DNA of 64,000 nucleotides from Pseudorasbora parva (taxonomy: Eukaryota; Chordata; Actinopteri; Cypriniformes; Gobionidae): contig NC_090173.1 in the NCBI RefSeq assembly GCF_024679245.1, forward strand, positions 51,535,018-51,599,017, written 5' to 3'. Positions within the stretch are counted from its first letter, which is position 1; every line of letters begins with the position of its first letter. The notes under the pieces are model-generated. The model was not told the DNA's origin. It saw only the letters and a list, made by a program, of their open reading frames with translations, and made no database searches. Positions 1-11,025 of the stretch are shown piece after piece. The position numbers and the translations under genes are program-made.

Positions 1-746
1 ACTGCGGTGCGGTTTTCTGTCTAATGAGCATCAGCATTGTGGAGACCGTCTTTGTGAATTATCTGATGGCTAAAGGAGCTGAGAAGAGATCAGTGGAAAC
101 AACAGCTACTGTTAGTGGCCAATATGGTAAGAGCTGACACAGAATCTGATTTAAGGAACATTTTCCTGTATTTTACACTTTTAATTCACACATTCAGGTT
201 TATTTGATTGTTAGTAAGATTTGTTAGTAAGACATGCAGAGAAAAGCAAATCAAATTCATCTTTGAGTTAATTACACTTCTTGAAAATTAAATGAAAAAT
301 GTGAATGTTCCAGCATCCTTGTGCCCCTACAATAGCTTTTGTAGTCTGACATTAGCACATGTAAAACCATGTAATTGCGTATGAAACAAACCACTCTAAA
401 GCCACATATGAAGTTTATTTATTTTTCGACAATGGAGCATCAACAAAGAACCCCTATCAAAAACTGTTTATAAAGCATATGTGAGATTATGCAGACAAAA
501 GTGTTTATCCAGAGCCATGCTTTGCTTTCTTCCCCTCCAGACTCAGTTAGAGATCAGAATAAAGAGCATTCTTTTAGCCTCAAGCATCTGAAGCAGATCC
601 TCACTGAGTGTCGAGCTGCAACTCAAGAGAAGACATGTCTGACCTGGACCAGAGTGGCAAGAATCATAGATGACATCTTCTTGGTTCTTTACATAATCAC
701 TGTTATTGTGTTTCTGTCTGTGCTTGGGTCGAATTGGATTCCATAG
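1..746 (+). CDS. Gene A, 3' end: 5-HT3-receptor-like Cys-loop channel subunit (partial)
   Basis: This is the last part of a gene for a pentameric ligand-gated ion channel subunit, which acts in the plasma membrane. Two exons are visible. Exon 1-126 begins outside the window and encodes M3 (core ISIVETVFVNYLMAKG); it ends at the donor gtaaga. Exon 541-746 follows a pyrimidine-rich acceptor (cccctccag) in matching phase 1. It encodes the rest of the M3-M4 loop, M4 (WTRVARIIDDIFLVLYI) and the C-terminus NWIP before a TAG stop. The M3 and M4 residues match gene B at 12055-27880 closely, so the two are tandem paralogues. The loop is about 23 residues longer than in gene B at the corresponding place. 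No clear AATAAA follows within 300 bases. The family is secure; the ligand is unknown. Confidence 0.85.
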
Positions 747-1081
747 TGATGTGTTATATAGACAAGATACAATACAATACTAACTTTTAGTCAGAGTTTA
801 TGTTTAGATTATAGAGTTTAGCACACAAGAATACATGGGCAAAACACAAAGATGCTTAAATAACCCCTGCAGGCACAGTAAGTCAATGTGACATCAGGAA
901 GACATTTGACTCCAACTAACACAACATCAGTCAGACATCATTTGGTTGAAAATGAAAATTGGTTGATTTCTAAACCCAAAGTTTGTTTGACATCAAGCTC
1001 CAACAACAGACATTTTTAATTTTAATTTTGGATGGAATAAGCAACGCACTAAAAAAAAAAGAAAAAAGAAAAAAAAGGGTA
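747..1081 (+). other. Probable 3' UTR and flank of gene A
   Basis: This stretch follows the stop codon of gene A. It is AT-rich, has no open frame of note and ends near an A-rich tract at 1049-1078. No canonical polyadenylation signal is obvious, so the transcript end cannot be placed. Beyond it begins a palindromic-repeat fragment. Confidence 0.4.
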
Positions 1082-2303
1082 AAATGTGTGGCAGCACATT
1101 AAATCTCTGAAGATCTCAGCAAAGGGAGATTAAACAACTCCACAAACAGCCTTACCAGCTTCATGAATTTCAACAATGGTGATGTGCTTAATGCCACAAT
1201 GCATTCTGGGAGCTATTGGTTAGTTTGTATGAAGCACCCAGAATGCATTGTGGCATGAAGCATGTCAGTGTTATTAAGATTCATTGGCTGATTATTTAAT
1301 GTCTGTGTGTGTCTTTAAAACCTAAGATTAATTTGAGCATTGTTTGACAATCACAGTACTAATACAATCAATAACGAGAAATTAATAATATGATATGTAA
1401 TCAAATAACACACTCTGATTATGATCAGTAAATCAAACACTACATAAAGATCTGACACTTGTCTCAAAATGTCAAGTCAAACTACCCAACTAAAGCAAAG
1501 ACTGATCACCATAATGGTGACTTCAAACTAAACTGTTATTTTCAATAAATCATCAACATCTCAACCTTTGTTAAATTCTCAATAAGGCCGGGGACACACT
1601 GCAAGCGTGCCGTGAGCATCTTGGCTGCGTGGCGTGTAATTAACATGAAGTAGGGCTTCCCTGTACATTAATAGCAGCAGCAGCGCTGCGTCAGACACGC
1701 TTCTGGTGTGCAAAGAAAGAGAAAATGCTACGCAGCCGCCCCGCGGCTGACACGCAACAGAAACGCCAAGCTCACACCGCGCTTGCGGTGTGTCTCCGGC
1801 CTAAGAGCTTCTGTAGTCGTCTGACAGAAATAAAGTCAGTCTGGTCAGTAATGTGTGAAGCTGGTAATGCTGTTTGTGGAGTTGTTTAATCCTCCTTCTG
1901 CTGAGATCTTCAGAGATTTAAAGGGTTAGTTCACCCAAAAATAAAATTAATTTCATTAATGACTCACCCTAATGTTGTTCCACACCCGTAAGACCTCTGT
2001 TCATCATCGAAACACAGTTTAAGATGTTTTATATTTTAGTCTCAGAGCATATGCAGTCAATTGTAGTTCTTGAACTACAACTGTTCAAGAACAGTTGTGG
2101 TTCTTGTGTTTCTCTTTACTTCAGTGATTCTGCTTGTTATCATCAGGTGTTCATCACTAATGGTCCAATCACCCCTTAATTCATCTCTTAATTATCTCAA
2201 TAACTTTAACACTGCTTCAGTGTTACTTTTAACACCCTGTAGTGTGGATACATATGTACACTGAGCAGTGTTAATTTAACACTGGGGATTTTGCTCTGTA
2301 CAG
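1082..2303. repeat. Long-palindrome family copy, left terminus missing
   Basis: The copy holds the family's central hairpin (a GCATTCTGGG motif and its complement near 1200-1255), the shared box CACCATAATGGTG near 1509 and the arm that ends in CAGTGTTAATTTAACACTGG at about 2259. The left terminal third is absent. The right arm is split by a Harbinger-like MITE (1586-1801) and carries a fragment of another element that starts AGGGTTAGTTCACCC near 1922. It contains no coding sequence. Confidence 0.6.
1586..1801. mobile_element. Harbinger-like MITE with TAA target duplication
   Basis: The 216-bp element has terminal inverted repeats that begin GGCCGGGGACACAC and GGCCGGAGACACAC. It is flanked by TAA at 1583-1585 and 1802-1804. 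Removing it restores the uninterrupted 'caataagagcttc' seen in other copies of the surrounding palindrome, which proves the insertion. TAA duplications and GG-starting ends are usual for PIF/Harbinger. It is GC-rich and non-coding. Confidence 0.75.
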
Positions 2304-2436
2304 ATGCTTTTAAATCCAAATTTTTTCATGATTATAATAAAAACTGTGTGTCTATAGACCTTTCTGAACTGTTGGGAAAGGCTTTTTCAAAGTATGTTAA
2401 ATGGCCAATTCCACCTAAGTTCAAAGAAACACATTT
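2304..2436 (+). pseudogene. L1-type LINE ORF2 C-terminal fragment
   Basis: An open stretch of about 44 codons (KWPIPPKFKETHF near its end) resembles the region just before the zinc-binding knuckle of fish L1-type reverse transcriptases. It starts directly at the right end of the palindromic element and stops abruptly. The fragment at 5010-5400 encodes the extreme C-terminus of a similar ORF2, so the two may be halves of one insertion split by later elements. The fragment is short and the family call rests on pattern memory. Confidence 0.35.
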
Positions 2437-2559
2437 TACAATGTGTCAGCGTTGTCTAGATAACGCAAGATGCTAGTACAGTAACAATAGGAAACATCAA
2501 GTATCATACACAACTAAATAGTGTGTCTAATGACAAAGGCTAATATTATTTTGTATTAC

Positions 2560-3130
2560 AAAATACAACCGTAGATACTTTGCTTACAGATCGTTCACTC
2601 GATCCTTCTAGCAAACGTCACCTTTTCCACCATATAAGTTAAAACGATAGTAATTTGACAAGGCTATTCATTTTGTAAAAATATAAGTTATATATTTATA
2701 TTTTTGAGAACTGAAGTATGGTGTTTCCTATGATGTTTTTGCCTATTTGTATTTCAGATTAGGCTACATCACAGTCACTGTGTAATGTTAGCCTACATTG
2801 TGACTAACGTTACATAAACATGCAATATCGTTGACGATAAAAGACAAGTCTAAAATGCAGGCTGAAAGACACACTTTAAGCAGAACATCTCAAATGGAGA
2901 TTGATAAAATGCAGCTTACTTGTTTATTGGTGTTTTCAGATCGTCCGTGAGCGAGAGAGAGCTCGCGTGCATATGGTTGCCAGATTGGACATGTTTAGGT
3001 AAAACCCGTAGAGTATACGGGTTTCTTTTCACAGAAAAGCTCTGTTTGGGAGAACTTAATTACTGAAATCTGGCAACCGCACGAACACGAGCTCTGAAAA
3101 CACCAAATAAACAAGTAAAGGCTGGAATAC
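2560..3130. repeat. Remnant of the AGGTGCCCTAGAATG transposon family
   Basis: From about 2870 (tttaagcagaacatctcaaa) the sequence matches 15266-15540, the inner part of the TTAA-flanked element at 13514-16422. Both contain the same 'gagcttttctgtgaaaag' hairpin, here in inverted pieces. No end with a target duplication is visible. It is an old truncated copy with no coding sequence. Confidence 0.5.
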
Positions 3131-3790
3131 ACTACACGATTTTTAAAATTCTGAACAGATTTCAAAAACACTATCTGTACATCCAAATTTTACTGTTTAA
3201 TATTATTTTGTATTATTAGTATGTTTAATCAGTTATGTATTTGTATTATTATTCTTTACTAATATTCATTATCATTTGTATAATCATTATTATTTAGTCA
3301 GAATGAGTCTGAGCACAGGAGTGTGAGAGACATGGAGAGGAGATTATTTTGAACACAGGAATATGTAGCATAAGTTTTCCAATTATCCACATCTGATTGT
3401 AATTCTCTGTAAGGAAGTATTGTGTAGCATGATGTTGTTTTCCTACCAATGCATATGACACATGTCACAAGTTCTGTATAAGACATATTTTGAACAATGA
3501 ACAACAAGTTTCTCTATGCATATGTTCTAGGGTATATTATGCCGCGTGAAAGCACGAGGTATAGCGCAAACAACCTGTTTATCTAGTAATACAATTGATT
3601 TCTCTGTCTGAGCAACCTATAATATCCAAACTGGGTGTCTGTCCAGGAAGACAGAGAAAGCTGGAATGAAGATCATCTCCCAGAAAAATTGTCTTTCTCT
3701 CCTATGTCTGATATAAAATTATATAAAATAAATCTCTTGGCAAAATAACTGGTGTCCGGTCCTGCGAATTGAACTACCATCTCAAAACTC
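3131..3790. other. Unassigned AT-rich intergenic DNA
   Basis: No repeat with recognisable ends and no plausible exon is visible here. Open frames below 70 codons on the minus strand show no domain. Confidence 0.4.
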
Positions 3791-3814
3791 ACCATTGACA
3801 GGGCTCAATCCCAG

Positions 3815-4000
3815 AGGCGGGATAAACGGTTCCCACATAGCAACATTGTGTCGGCCCAGATCTGGCCCTCATCTGGCACATGTAGAATACGGATCTGGCC
3901 CACATGATGCGATGAATGACGGCCCTTGAGTGGCCCACTCCTGTTTGCCAGATCTGGGCCACAAGCAGGCCATAACAATGCCACATGTCAGCCAAGAACA
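3815..4000. repeat. GGCCCAGATCTGGCC-type dispersed repeat
   Basis: This GC-richer stretch carries several copies and inverted copies of a CCAGATCTGGGCC-like word (near 3853, 3894 and 3950). A shorter related stretch lies near 40127-40195. The pattern resembles a common fish dispersed repeat. Minus-strand frames of 70-91 codons across it look accidental. Confidence 0.4.
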
Positions 4001-4049
4001 AAGAAATAAACCAGAACTAGACCTTATCTGAGTCACAAAATCGGTGTAT

Positions 4050-4790
4050 AATAAATATGGAGTCATTTCAGCATTAATGACCCTTTTAACAAGCAGAATT
4101 ACTGAAGGAAAGACGAGAACAGAAAAAGGGACGAGCAGAAACACAAGAACTACAACTGACTTCAGCCACAGCCTTAGATGAAATCAACTAAAGTTAAAAG
4201 ATGACATTAAATCTGAAGATCTCATCAGAGGATTAAACAACTCCACAAACAGCATTACCAGCTTCACACATTACTAACCAGACTGACTTTATTTCTGTCA
4301 GACGACTACAGAAGCTCTTATTGAGAATTAACAGGGGTTTAACTCTAATGTGCTTCATTTGAAGTCACCATAATGGTGATCATTGTTTCCATTAGTTGGG
4401 CTCTTTACTCTTATTATACATTTGTCAGTTTTTGGCTGCTGAGAAAGTGTGCTTGTAAAACACATCTGCAGTAGCAGCAAAATAACCTTAAATGAACTAA
4501 CATCAGGTGATGACGGTTATCTGTTGTTGACAGGGTTATAATCATCTTAAAGTTTGGTAATGTCACTTGATTGTAACAATTGTGTTATTAATGCATTTTC
4601 ATTATAATTCCTAAGTTACTGCAGCATCAGATCCTGCAGTATTATAACCATCAGCTTGAAGATTTTAACGAAAGGGCTAATCTACAATGACACGCACAGA
4701 CATCAACAATCAGTGTATGAATCTCATCAAGCGGTCAGGACTCATGAGCTGAACTGCTGTCCTGTGTTAGCTGCTGAAATAAGCCAGTCA
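4050..4790. repeat. Long-palindrome family copy, left arm
   Basis: The stretch aligns with the left arm of intact copies such as 42973-44489: a conserved segment from 'actgacttcagccacagcc', a polypyrimidine stretch at 4266-4325, the shared box CACCATAATGGTG near 4369 and 'agttgggctctt' at 4393. It runs to the start of the central hairpin ('cagtgtatgaatctcatcaa' near 4709) and is then broken. It is non-coding. Confidence 0.6.
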
Positions 4791-4849
4791 GAGCAGAGCT
4801 CAACATTAATATTCATGACTCTTCCAAATAAGGCAAAATCAGAGCATTA

Positions 4850-4995
4850 GATCCTAGGGACCATTTATAGGGTTGTAAATGTACCTTTATATCTGGACAT
4901 TTTTTGCCCTTAAATAAGCCACTTACTCTCTATGTAGATATCAGAAAACAATTTAACATATTTTTTCAACTCATTCTAGGGCACCTTTATGAATG
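4850..4995 (-). repeat. Terminal fragment of the AGGTGCCCTAGAATG family
   Basis: It ends 'attctagggcacctttatga', the reverse complement of the terminus seen at 13514, and contains the same 'atatcagaaaacaatttaac' subterminal stretch. Only this end is present. Confidence 0.55.
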
Positions 4996-5009
4996 TCAAA
5001 CATCCCTGT

Positions 5010-5400
5010 ACTTAACATTAACCATATTCTGTTCTACCTTGATGGTTTAAATAATTCTACATCAGACATTGTGAATATTGTTTTCCTACTTGCTAAATAC
5101 CATATTCATTGTTGTAAGTGGAGAAATTTTCACCCATGCTTTGAACATTAATGAATTTAAGCTATTTTACTCCTCACTGAAATTACTGAAGAACTGTCAT
5201 GCTCTGAAAATATCATTGAACATGTCCAAATTTCTTGTGCTTTAAATGATTTATTATTTATTTTATTTTATTTATTCATTTTTTCTTTATTTGTATTTTA
5301 TTGTGGATCCCCTGACTTTTATTGTTTTGTTTTTTTTGAGTTTGTACTATGCTGTTACCTCTACAAGTTGTTGTATGCTGTTAAAGTTACAATAAAAAAG
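5010..5400 (+). mobile_element. 5'-truncated L1-type LINE, 3' end
   Basis: A broken frame reads NHILFYLDGLNNSTSDIVN and then AKYHIHCCKWRNFHPCFEH. A frameshift follows and the reading continues as NEFKLFYSSLKLLKNCHALK before a stop. This resembles the C-terminus of fish L1-type ORF2, where a 'KYxIHxCKW' motif comes before a tail. An AT-rich 3' UTR ends in aataaaaaag near 5391. It is dead: only about 100 codons remain, with one frameshift. Confidence 0.5.
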
Positions 5401-5844
5401 GCTGCTGTTATTTACTTATGAATCCTTATGACTCTGTCATGCTCTTCATTGGTTCATATCTTCACTAATCAAAAGTTCATGTTAAAGTATCACTGTAAAT
5501 TCTAACAAGTTCAGTCTACTTAAAAAAAAGTTTGGAATCTGATTGCCTTATTTTGGCAAAGCAAAAGTAAAGAAAGCTAACACCTCCCATGTGAATTAAG
5601 ATATATATCAAGGTAGTTTAAAGGTGCCCTAGAATGAAAAATTGAATTAACCTTGCCCTAGTTACAGTTTTCTTTTATTCGCTTTTGGATTATTTTCACA
5701 AATAAGGTATACATTTTCAAAACTCTTAGTACAAAAATCCAAACTAATCACACTTGTAACACAGTAACGTCATACTTTCAAAACCTGATGCTTTCATTCA
5801 GTTGTACGTCCACATTATCATTGTTTCAGACACAAGGTTATTGT
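5401..5844. other. Intergenic DNA with one short repeat end
   Basis: Apart from a fragment at 5620-5660 that starts aggtgccctagaatg (the terminus seen at 13514), nothing recognisable is visible. Confidence 0.35.
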
Positions 5845-6390
5845 AATATGTTTAAACAACTTCACAAACAGCATTACCAGCTTCACACATTACTAACCAA
5901 ACTGACTTTATTTCTGTCAGACGACTACAGAAGCTCTTATTGAGAATTAACAGAGGTTTAGATCTTGATATTTTGTTGAAAATAATAGTTTAGTTTGAAG
6001 TCTGGAGATCAGTGTTTACTTTAATTGGGCTCTTGACCTTTTCTTTTTAACATTGATTTTTCTGGCTGCTGTAACTGTTTGTTATGAGCACAACAGCAAA
6101 ATGTCTGATCTATGGCAAGAAAGTATTATTGTTGAATATTATTTATGAATATTTTTATTCAGTGATGAGATTACTCAAGCATTATTTTTCACGATATACT
6201 TTGTTTATGGCTTCTTTTGTTTGAACAATTGTGTCTTGGTTACACTGTAACAAAAACCACAAACTCACTTAAAAATTCTAGTCAAATTGCGCAACTAAAG
6301 GAAACACTGAACACCATAATGGTCACCAAACTGTTTCAATAAAACATCAAAATCTAAACCTGTTAATTCTCAATAAGAGCTTCTATAGAT
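5845..6390. repeat. Long-palindrome family copy without termini
   Basis: Both arms of the shared internal module are present in inverted orientation: 'aacagcattaccagcttcac' at 5868 with 'ttctcaataagagcttctat' at 6367. A degenerate CACCATAATGGTC box lies at 6312. The outer third of each arm and most of the central hairpin are missing. Confidence 0.55.
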
Positions 6391-7290
6391 GTGTTTCAGG
6401 GTTGCAGCCAAACGCTGGACCAAACTGAGGAAAACAGTGGTATAATTGTACCCTAAGGACCATTTTTGTACCTTTAAAGGTACAGTTATATGTTTTGTTC
6501 TCCAAAGAACATCACCTCCACTGTACCTTTTTTTCTGAGTGTGTAGAAATGGATTTGTACACCGTCTGTATGACCTGTGAGTCATGTGGTGTTTGTTGTG
6601 TGATGGTTCACAGAGATTAAGAGGATCTTGTCGTTGAGCAACACATTTGCATTGCTTCAGTGAGATCAACACAATAATAAATTCACAACGCTGTCACGAT
6701 GATGGCATTGTGTGAAAGTTATACAAACATATTGCACTAGCCCTGGGCGGGTAAATATTCTAAAGAATTAATATATATTCCTACCAAGGAAAATAACAAA
6801 AGGTTTGATGTTCACAGCAAGCTCAGAGAGAAAAAAACTGAGGAATTAAATTGAATTTAACTAATAGACTCTCAAGTTTCAAGGTATTGTGTCTGTGTGT
6901 TTACCTGCAAACACATGCAGGTTAGGGAGTTTCATGGCATGGTCTTAGGGAAATTCTGCAGGTAAACATACAAAAAGAAAACAAAAATAAACCCGGACAT
7001 TACGAGGAGTTTAATTATCTTACCTTTGTAACAAAATTCCACTGTAACTGGCCAACATTCTGGCAACATTTGAACAGGCATTATGTTAAAAGTAACTGAA
7101 AGCAGTGTTAACGCTAATTAGATAATTATGAGATTAATTAAGTGATGTTTGGCCATTAGTGAAGACCCCTGATGATTACGGCAGGCGAGAAGGTCCAAAA
7201 ATAAGATTAACACTTGTCTTGGGAAATCACTATACTTTTATAGCCAGTAACTACTGACTTGCCCACTGAGAGGCCGACGGTGGATCTGTA
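6391..7290. other. Intergenic DNA with small repeat fragments
   Basis: A fragment with 'gtaccctaaggaccattttt' (6446) and a hairpin around 'tacctttaaaggtac' (6470) looks like a MITE remnant. A fragment of the long-palindrome left arm lies near 7080-7180 ('gagattaattaagtgatg'). No gene is seen. Confidence 0.4.
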
Positions 7291-7674
7291 CACTGTAAAA
7301 AAAAAATGTTGGTTTTTGTTGGTTTAACTTAAAAAAGTAAGTAACCTGGTGGCCTTAAAATGTTGTGTTTATTGAACTTAAACATTTGAGTTGATACAAT
7401 GAAGTAAATTTGTTCAATAAATAGAAACTCAAAATATGTTTGTATCTGAACCACATAAAAAAAAATTGATAAATCTATTTGGCATGTTTCACTGCGTCAT
7501 CAGAAATAAAACACACAATTACCCAATATGCTTACAAAATCTTTTAATAATATTTTAATAAAGGTTGTCAAATCTCAAAAAATGTTCATTGTATCAACTC
7601 AAAATTTTAATTTCAATCAACTCAAAATTTTAAGGCAACCAAGTAACTTTTTTTCTAAATATTTTTTTACAGTG
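7291..7674. mobile_element. TA-flanked MITE (CACTGTAAAAAA ends)
   Basis: The ends CACTGTAAAAAA and TTTTTTTACAGTG are flanked by TA at 7289-7290 and 7675-7676. The subterminal parts also pair (AACTTAAAAAAGTAAG against the right end). It is 384 bp, AT-rich and non-coding. The minisatellite starts about 10 bp downstream. Confidence 0.7.
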
Positions 7675-7682
7675 TATAAGTA

Positions 7683-8655
7683 CTTTCCTCACACAGCGAC
7701 TGACTTTCCTCACACAGCGACTGACTTTCCTCACACAGCGAATCCCTTTGCTCACACAGCGACGAACTTTCCTCACACAGCGAATCACTTTCCACACAGC
7801 GACAGACTTTCCTCGCACAGCGACTGACTTTCCTCACACAGCGACTGACTTTCCTCACACAGCGAATCACTTTACTCACACAGTGAATCACTTTCCTCAC
7901 AGGATGACTGACTTTCCTCACAGAGCGAATCACTTTCCTCACAGGATGACTGACTTTCCTCACACAGCGAATCACTTTCCTCACAGGATGACTGACTTTC
8001 CTCACAGGATGACTGACTTTCCTCACACAGCGAATCACTTTCCTCACAGGATGACTGACTTTCCTCACAGGATGACTGACTTTTTCTCACAGAGCGAATC
8101 ACTTTCCTCACACAGCGAATCCCTTTGCTCACACAGCGACTGACTTTCCTCACACAGTGAATCACTTTCCTCACAGGATGACTGACTTTCCTCACACAGC
8201 GAATCACTTTCCTCACACAGCGACTGACTTTCCTCACACAGCGACTGACTTTCCTCACACAGTGAATCACTTTCCTCACACAGCGAATCCCTTTGCTCAC
8301 ACAGCGACTGACTTTCCTCACACAGCGACTGACTTTCCTCACACAGTGAATCACTTTCCTCACAGGATGACTGACTTTCCTCACAGAGCGAATCACTTTC
8401 CTCACAGGATGACTGACTTTCCTCACAGGATGACTGACTTTCCTCACACAGCGAATCACTTTCCTCACAGGATGACTGACTTTCCTCACAGGATGACTGA
8501 CTTTCCTCACAGAGCGAATCACTTTCCTCACACAGCGAATCCCTTTGCTCACACAGCGACTGACTTTCCTCACACAGCGACTGACTTTCCTCACACAGCG
8601 ACTGACTTTCCTCACACAGCGAATCACTTTCCTCACACAGCGACTCACTTTCTTG
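7683..8655. repeat. 21-bp minisatellite, about 46 units
   Basis: Tandem 21-bp units alternate between a few types: TTTCCTCACACAGCGACTGA, the same with CGAATCAC, a GGATGACTGAC form, and a TTTGCTC form at 7748, 8132, 8294 and 8550. Because 21 is a multiple of three, every frame without a stop stays open and gives heptad pseudo-proteins on both strands, the longest 258 codons on the minus strand. Two indel units, a short one near 7791 and one with an extra T near 8081, shift or shorten the phase. No promoter, start context or exon signal suggests it is translated. Confidence 0.9.
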
Positions 8656-8965
8656 ACTCATGTACAATATTATAATTAAATCTAAAATCGTGTTGTTACC
8701 TCTCAAACTTCATTCATCCTATTTTTGATAGTTTTTTTTTTTTTTTTTACAATGAAAAAAATTACTGCAGTTTTACTTCAATGTACTGCAGTTATTTTTT
8801 TGTAAGGGTTTCAAACGAATTAAAAGTCTGTTGGAGTTTCCAATACTGACAAAAAGTAAAAAACACACACAATGTTACTTCTGTAGGATATCTGAATAGG
8901 CTAAATAAAATTAATGGCATAAAAATCACGATTGTTTGGGCAGGATCAGGCTACTGTCAAGTGAA
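8656..8965. other. Unassigned AT-rich DNA
   Basis: The stretch includes a run of about 18 T at 8731-8749. No repeat ends or coding sequence are visible. Confidence 0.4.
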
Positions 8966-11025
8966 AATCCCAAACATGACGCTTGTTATTAATGCATTGT
9001 ATTTATACATTATTTTATTAGGCCTGCAATAATTTTCACTCGAATCCAAAAAGCTCTAAACGAATTTTAGAATTGTTAAGAGGGCAAATAGACCATTTTA
9101 AAAAGTTAAACAGGCTACAAAAATAAAACGCTTACGTTACAGCTATCTGTCTCTGATATAAAAAATGTTGCAGCGATCTGATGCTTTTGATCGATTAGAT
9201 GTTATTGAGCTCTGAAAGCAGAACAAATAACTTCTATTTTTTGTTTGAGTAATCTAAATTCATACGTTTTTAGCCTCATCAAACCACAGCTGGCTTGAAT
9301 GCATGTTTAAGGCTAACGTTAAAGATCGTTTCAATATGACTGAACATTTTATTATAGGCTACTAATCTTTTTTATGAATAGGAAATGTTGCACACAGGAA
9401 AACTGAGCGGTCCTTTGTCCAAACCCATGGGTTTCATCATAAAGGCAGTTACAAGCAGTATTGTCAGACAAACTGTCCCACTTCAGCATGATCTTCTGAT
9501 TAATATTTCAACACCCGCAGGTGAAGCTGTAGACAAGTTTCCTATCCACCTTTACACTTGAATATACATGGAAGCTCGTTTCCGCCACTAAATAAAAAAA
9601 ATAGTAGCCTACACTGTAAAAAAATACCCATCAAATTTACGGTAAAAAACCGGCAGCTCTGGTTGCCAGAACTTTTCCGTAAAAAATACGGCAGGAACGT
9701 TTTAGGTTTTACGGGACAACAGCATATAATTTAAAGGTTTATAATGCGGTAATTACGGTTAAAACTGGTTTTTTTTTACAGTTAAAAACCCTATAATTTG
9801 AAAGTTTATATAGAAATAATTATGTGTACACAGTACACTATAAAACAATAATGGTAAAAAAAAAATATTGAACCGAATTATTAAATGACCAACTTTCAAT
9901 TGAAGCAATTGAAATGCTAATATCTGTTATTTTCCTTTTATATAATTTGACAATCACCAATTATAGTGGTGATGAGAATCACATGATGAATCAAAGCTCA
10001 TCACATGCAGCTTTTGGAGGGACAATATTAACATATAGAAGGTGCACACACAAACACTAAACACCAAACACCATCATGGTAGCACACATGATGTTTTAAA
10101 AATGCAATAAACATTAATTTAACAACATTAGATGTAACATAAAACCTTAATGTACATAAGTGATTAGAAAAAACTAAGAAGAAACATTGTTAATTCAATG
10201 AAAATGCATCAAATACGAAGTGTCACGTGGGGAATTCTGGGAATGTCAATTTACGTTTTTTCACTGTTAATTACTCAATGACCTGTTCTTTTTCACTTCG
10301 AAAAATTGTAAATTTAACGGTATTTATAACTCATAGCCTAATTGTGAGAAAACAATTTTTAATCACAATTGTGAGTTATAAAGTCAGAATTCTGAGATAT
10401 AAATGTGTGTCTGTAATTTTAACTGCGGGTGTTGAAAAATTAATCAGAAGATCATGCTGAAGTGGGACAGTTTGTCTGACAGGACTGTTTGTAGCCTAAC
10501 TGCCTTTATGACGAAACCCATGGGTTTGGAAAAAGGACCGCTCAATTTTCCTGTGTGCAACATTTTAGTAGCCTATCCTATCCATAAAAAAGATTAGGCT
10601 ATAGCCTACAATAAAATGTTCGGTCATATTGAAACGATCTTTAACGTTAGCCTTAAACATGCATTCAAGCCAGCTGTGGTTTGATGAGGCTAAAAACGTA
10701 TGAATTTAGATTACTCAAACAAAAAATAGAAGTTATTTGTTCTGGTTTCAGAGCTCAATAACATCTAATTGATCAAAAGCATCAGATCGCTGCAACATTT
10801 TTTATCAGAGACAGATGCAGCTGTAACCTAAACGTTTTATTTTTGTAGCCTGTTTAACTTTTTAAAATGGTCTATTTGCCCTCTTAACAATTCTAAAATT
10901 CGTTTAGAGCTTTTTGGATTCGACCGACTTTTTAATTTGTTTGAGTGAAAATTATTGTAGGCCTACATAATAAAATAATGTTATAAATACAATGCATTAA
11001 TAACAAAGCGTCATGTTTGGGATTT
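8966..11025. repeat. 2-kb inverted repeat with about 560-600 bp arms
   Basis: The left arm (8966-9523) and right arm (about 10420-11025) are reverse complements with scattered substitutions. Matching landmarks are 'atcccaaacatgacgc' at 8970 with 'gcgtcatgtttgggat' at 11008, and 'aacccatgggttt' at 9421 with 10517. The spacer is largely another element, at 9612-10327. The structure is a foldback transposon or an inverted duplication. No target duplication could be fixed. Confidence 0.75.
9612..10327. mobile_element. CACTGTAAAAAAATACCC element, truncated copy
   Basis: It starts at a TA (9610-9611) with CACTGTAAAAAAATACCC and matches the complete copy at 29731-30651 over about 700 bp, including 'cggcagctctggttgccaga' and 'tagtggtgatgagaatcaca'. 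It loses the match after 'aatttaacggtattta' near 10327, so the right end is missing. It is non-coding. Confidence 0.7.

Noticed and set aside
3789..4144. Minus-strand frames of 70-91 codons
   Set aside because: They cover a dispersed GGCCCAGATCTGG repeat and a palindrome arm. No conserved protein features.
7683..8655. Possible CRISPR array
   Set aside because: Units are contiguous 21-mers without unique spacers, in vertebrate DNA. The 25-bp arrays at 18646-20262 fail for the same reason.
7667..8706. Long overlapping open frames (up to 258 codons) on both strands that look like repetitive proteins
   Set aside because: They follow from a 21-bp tandem period without stops and have no promoter, splice or start-codon context. 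All frames give equally simple heptads.
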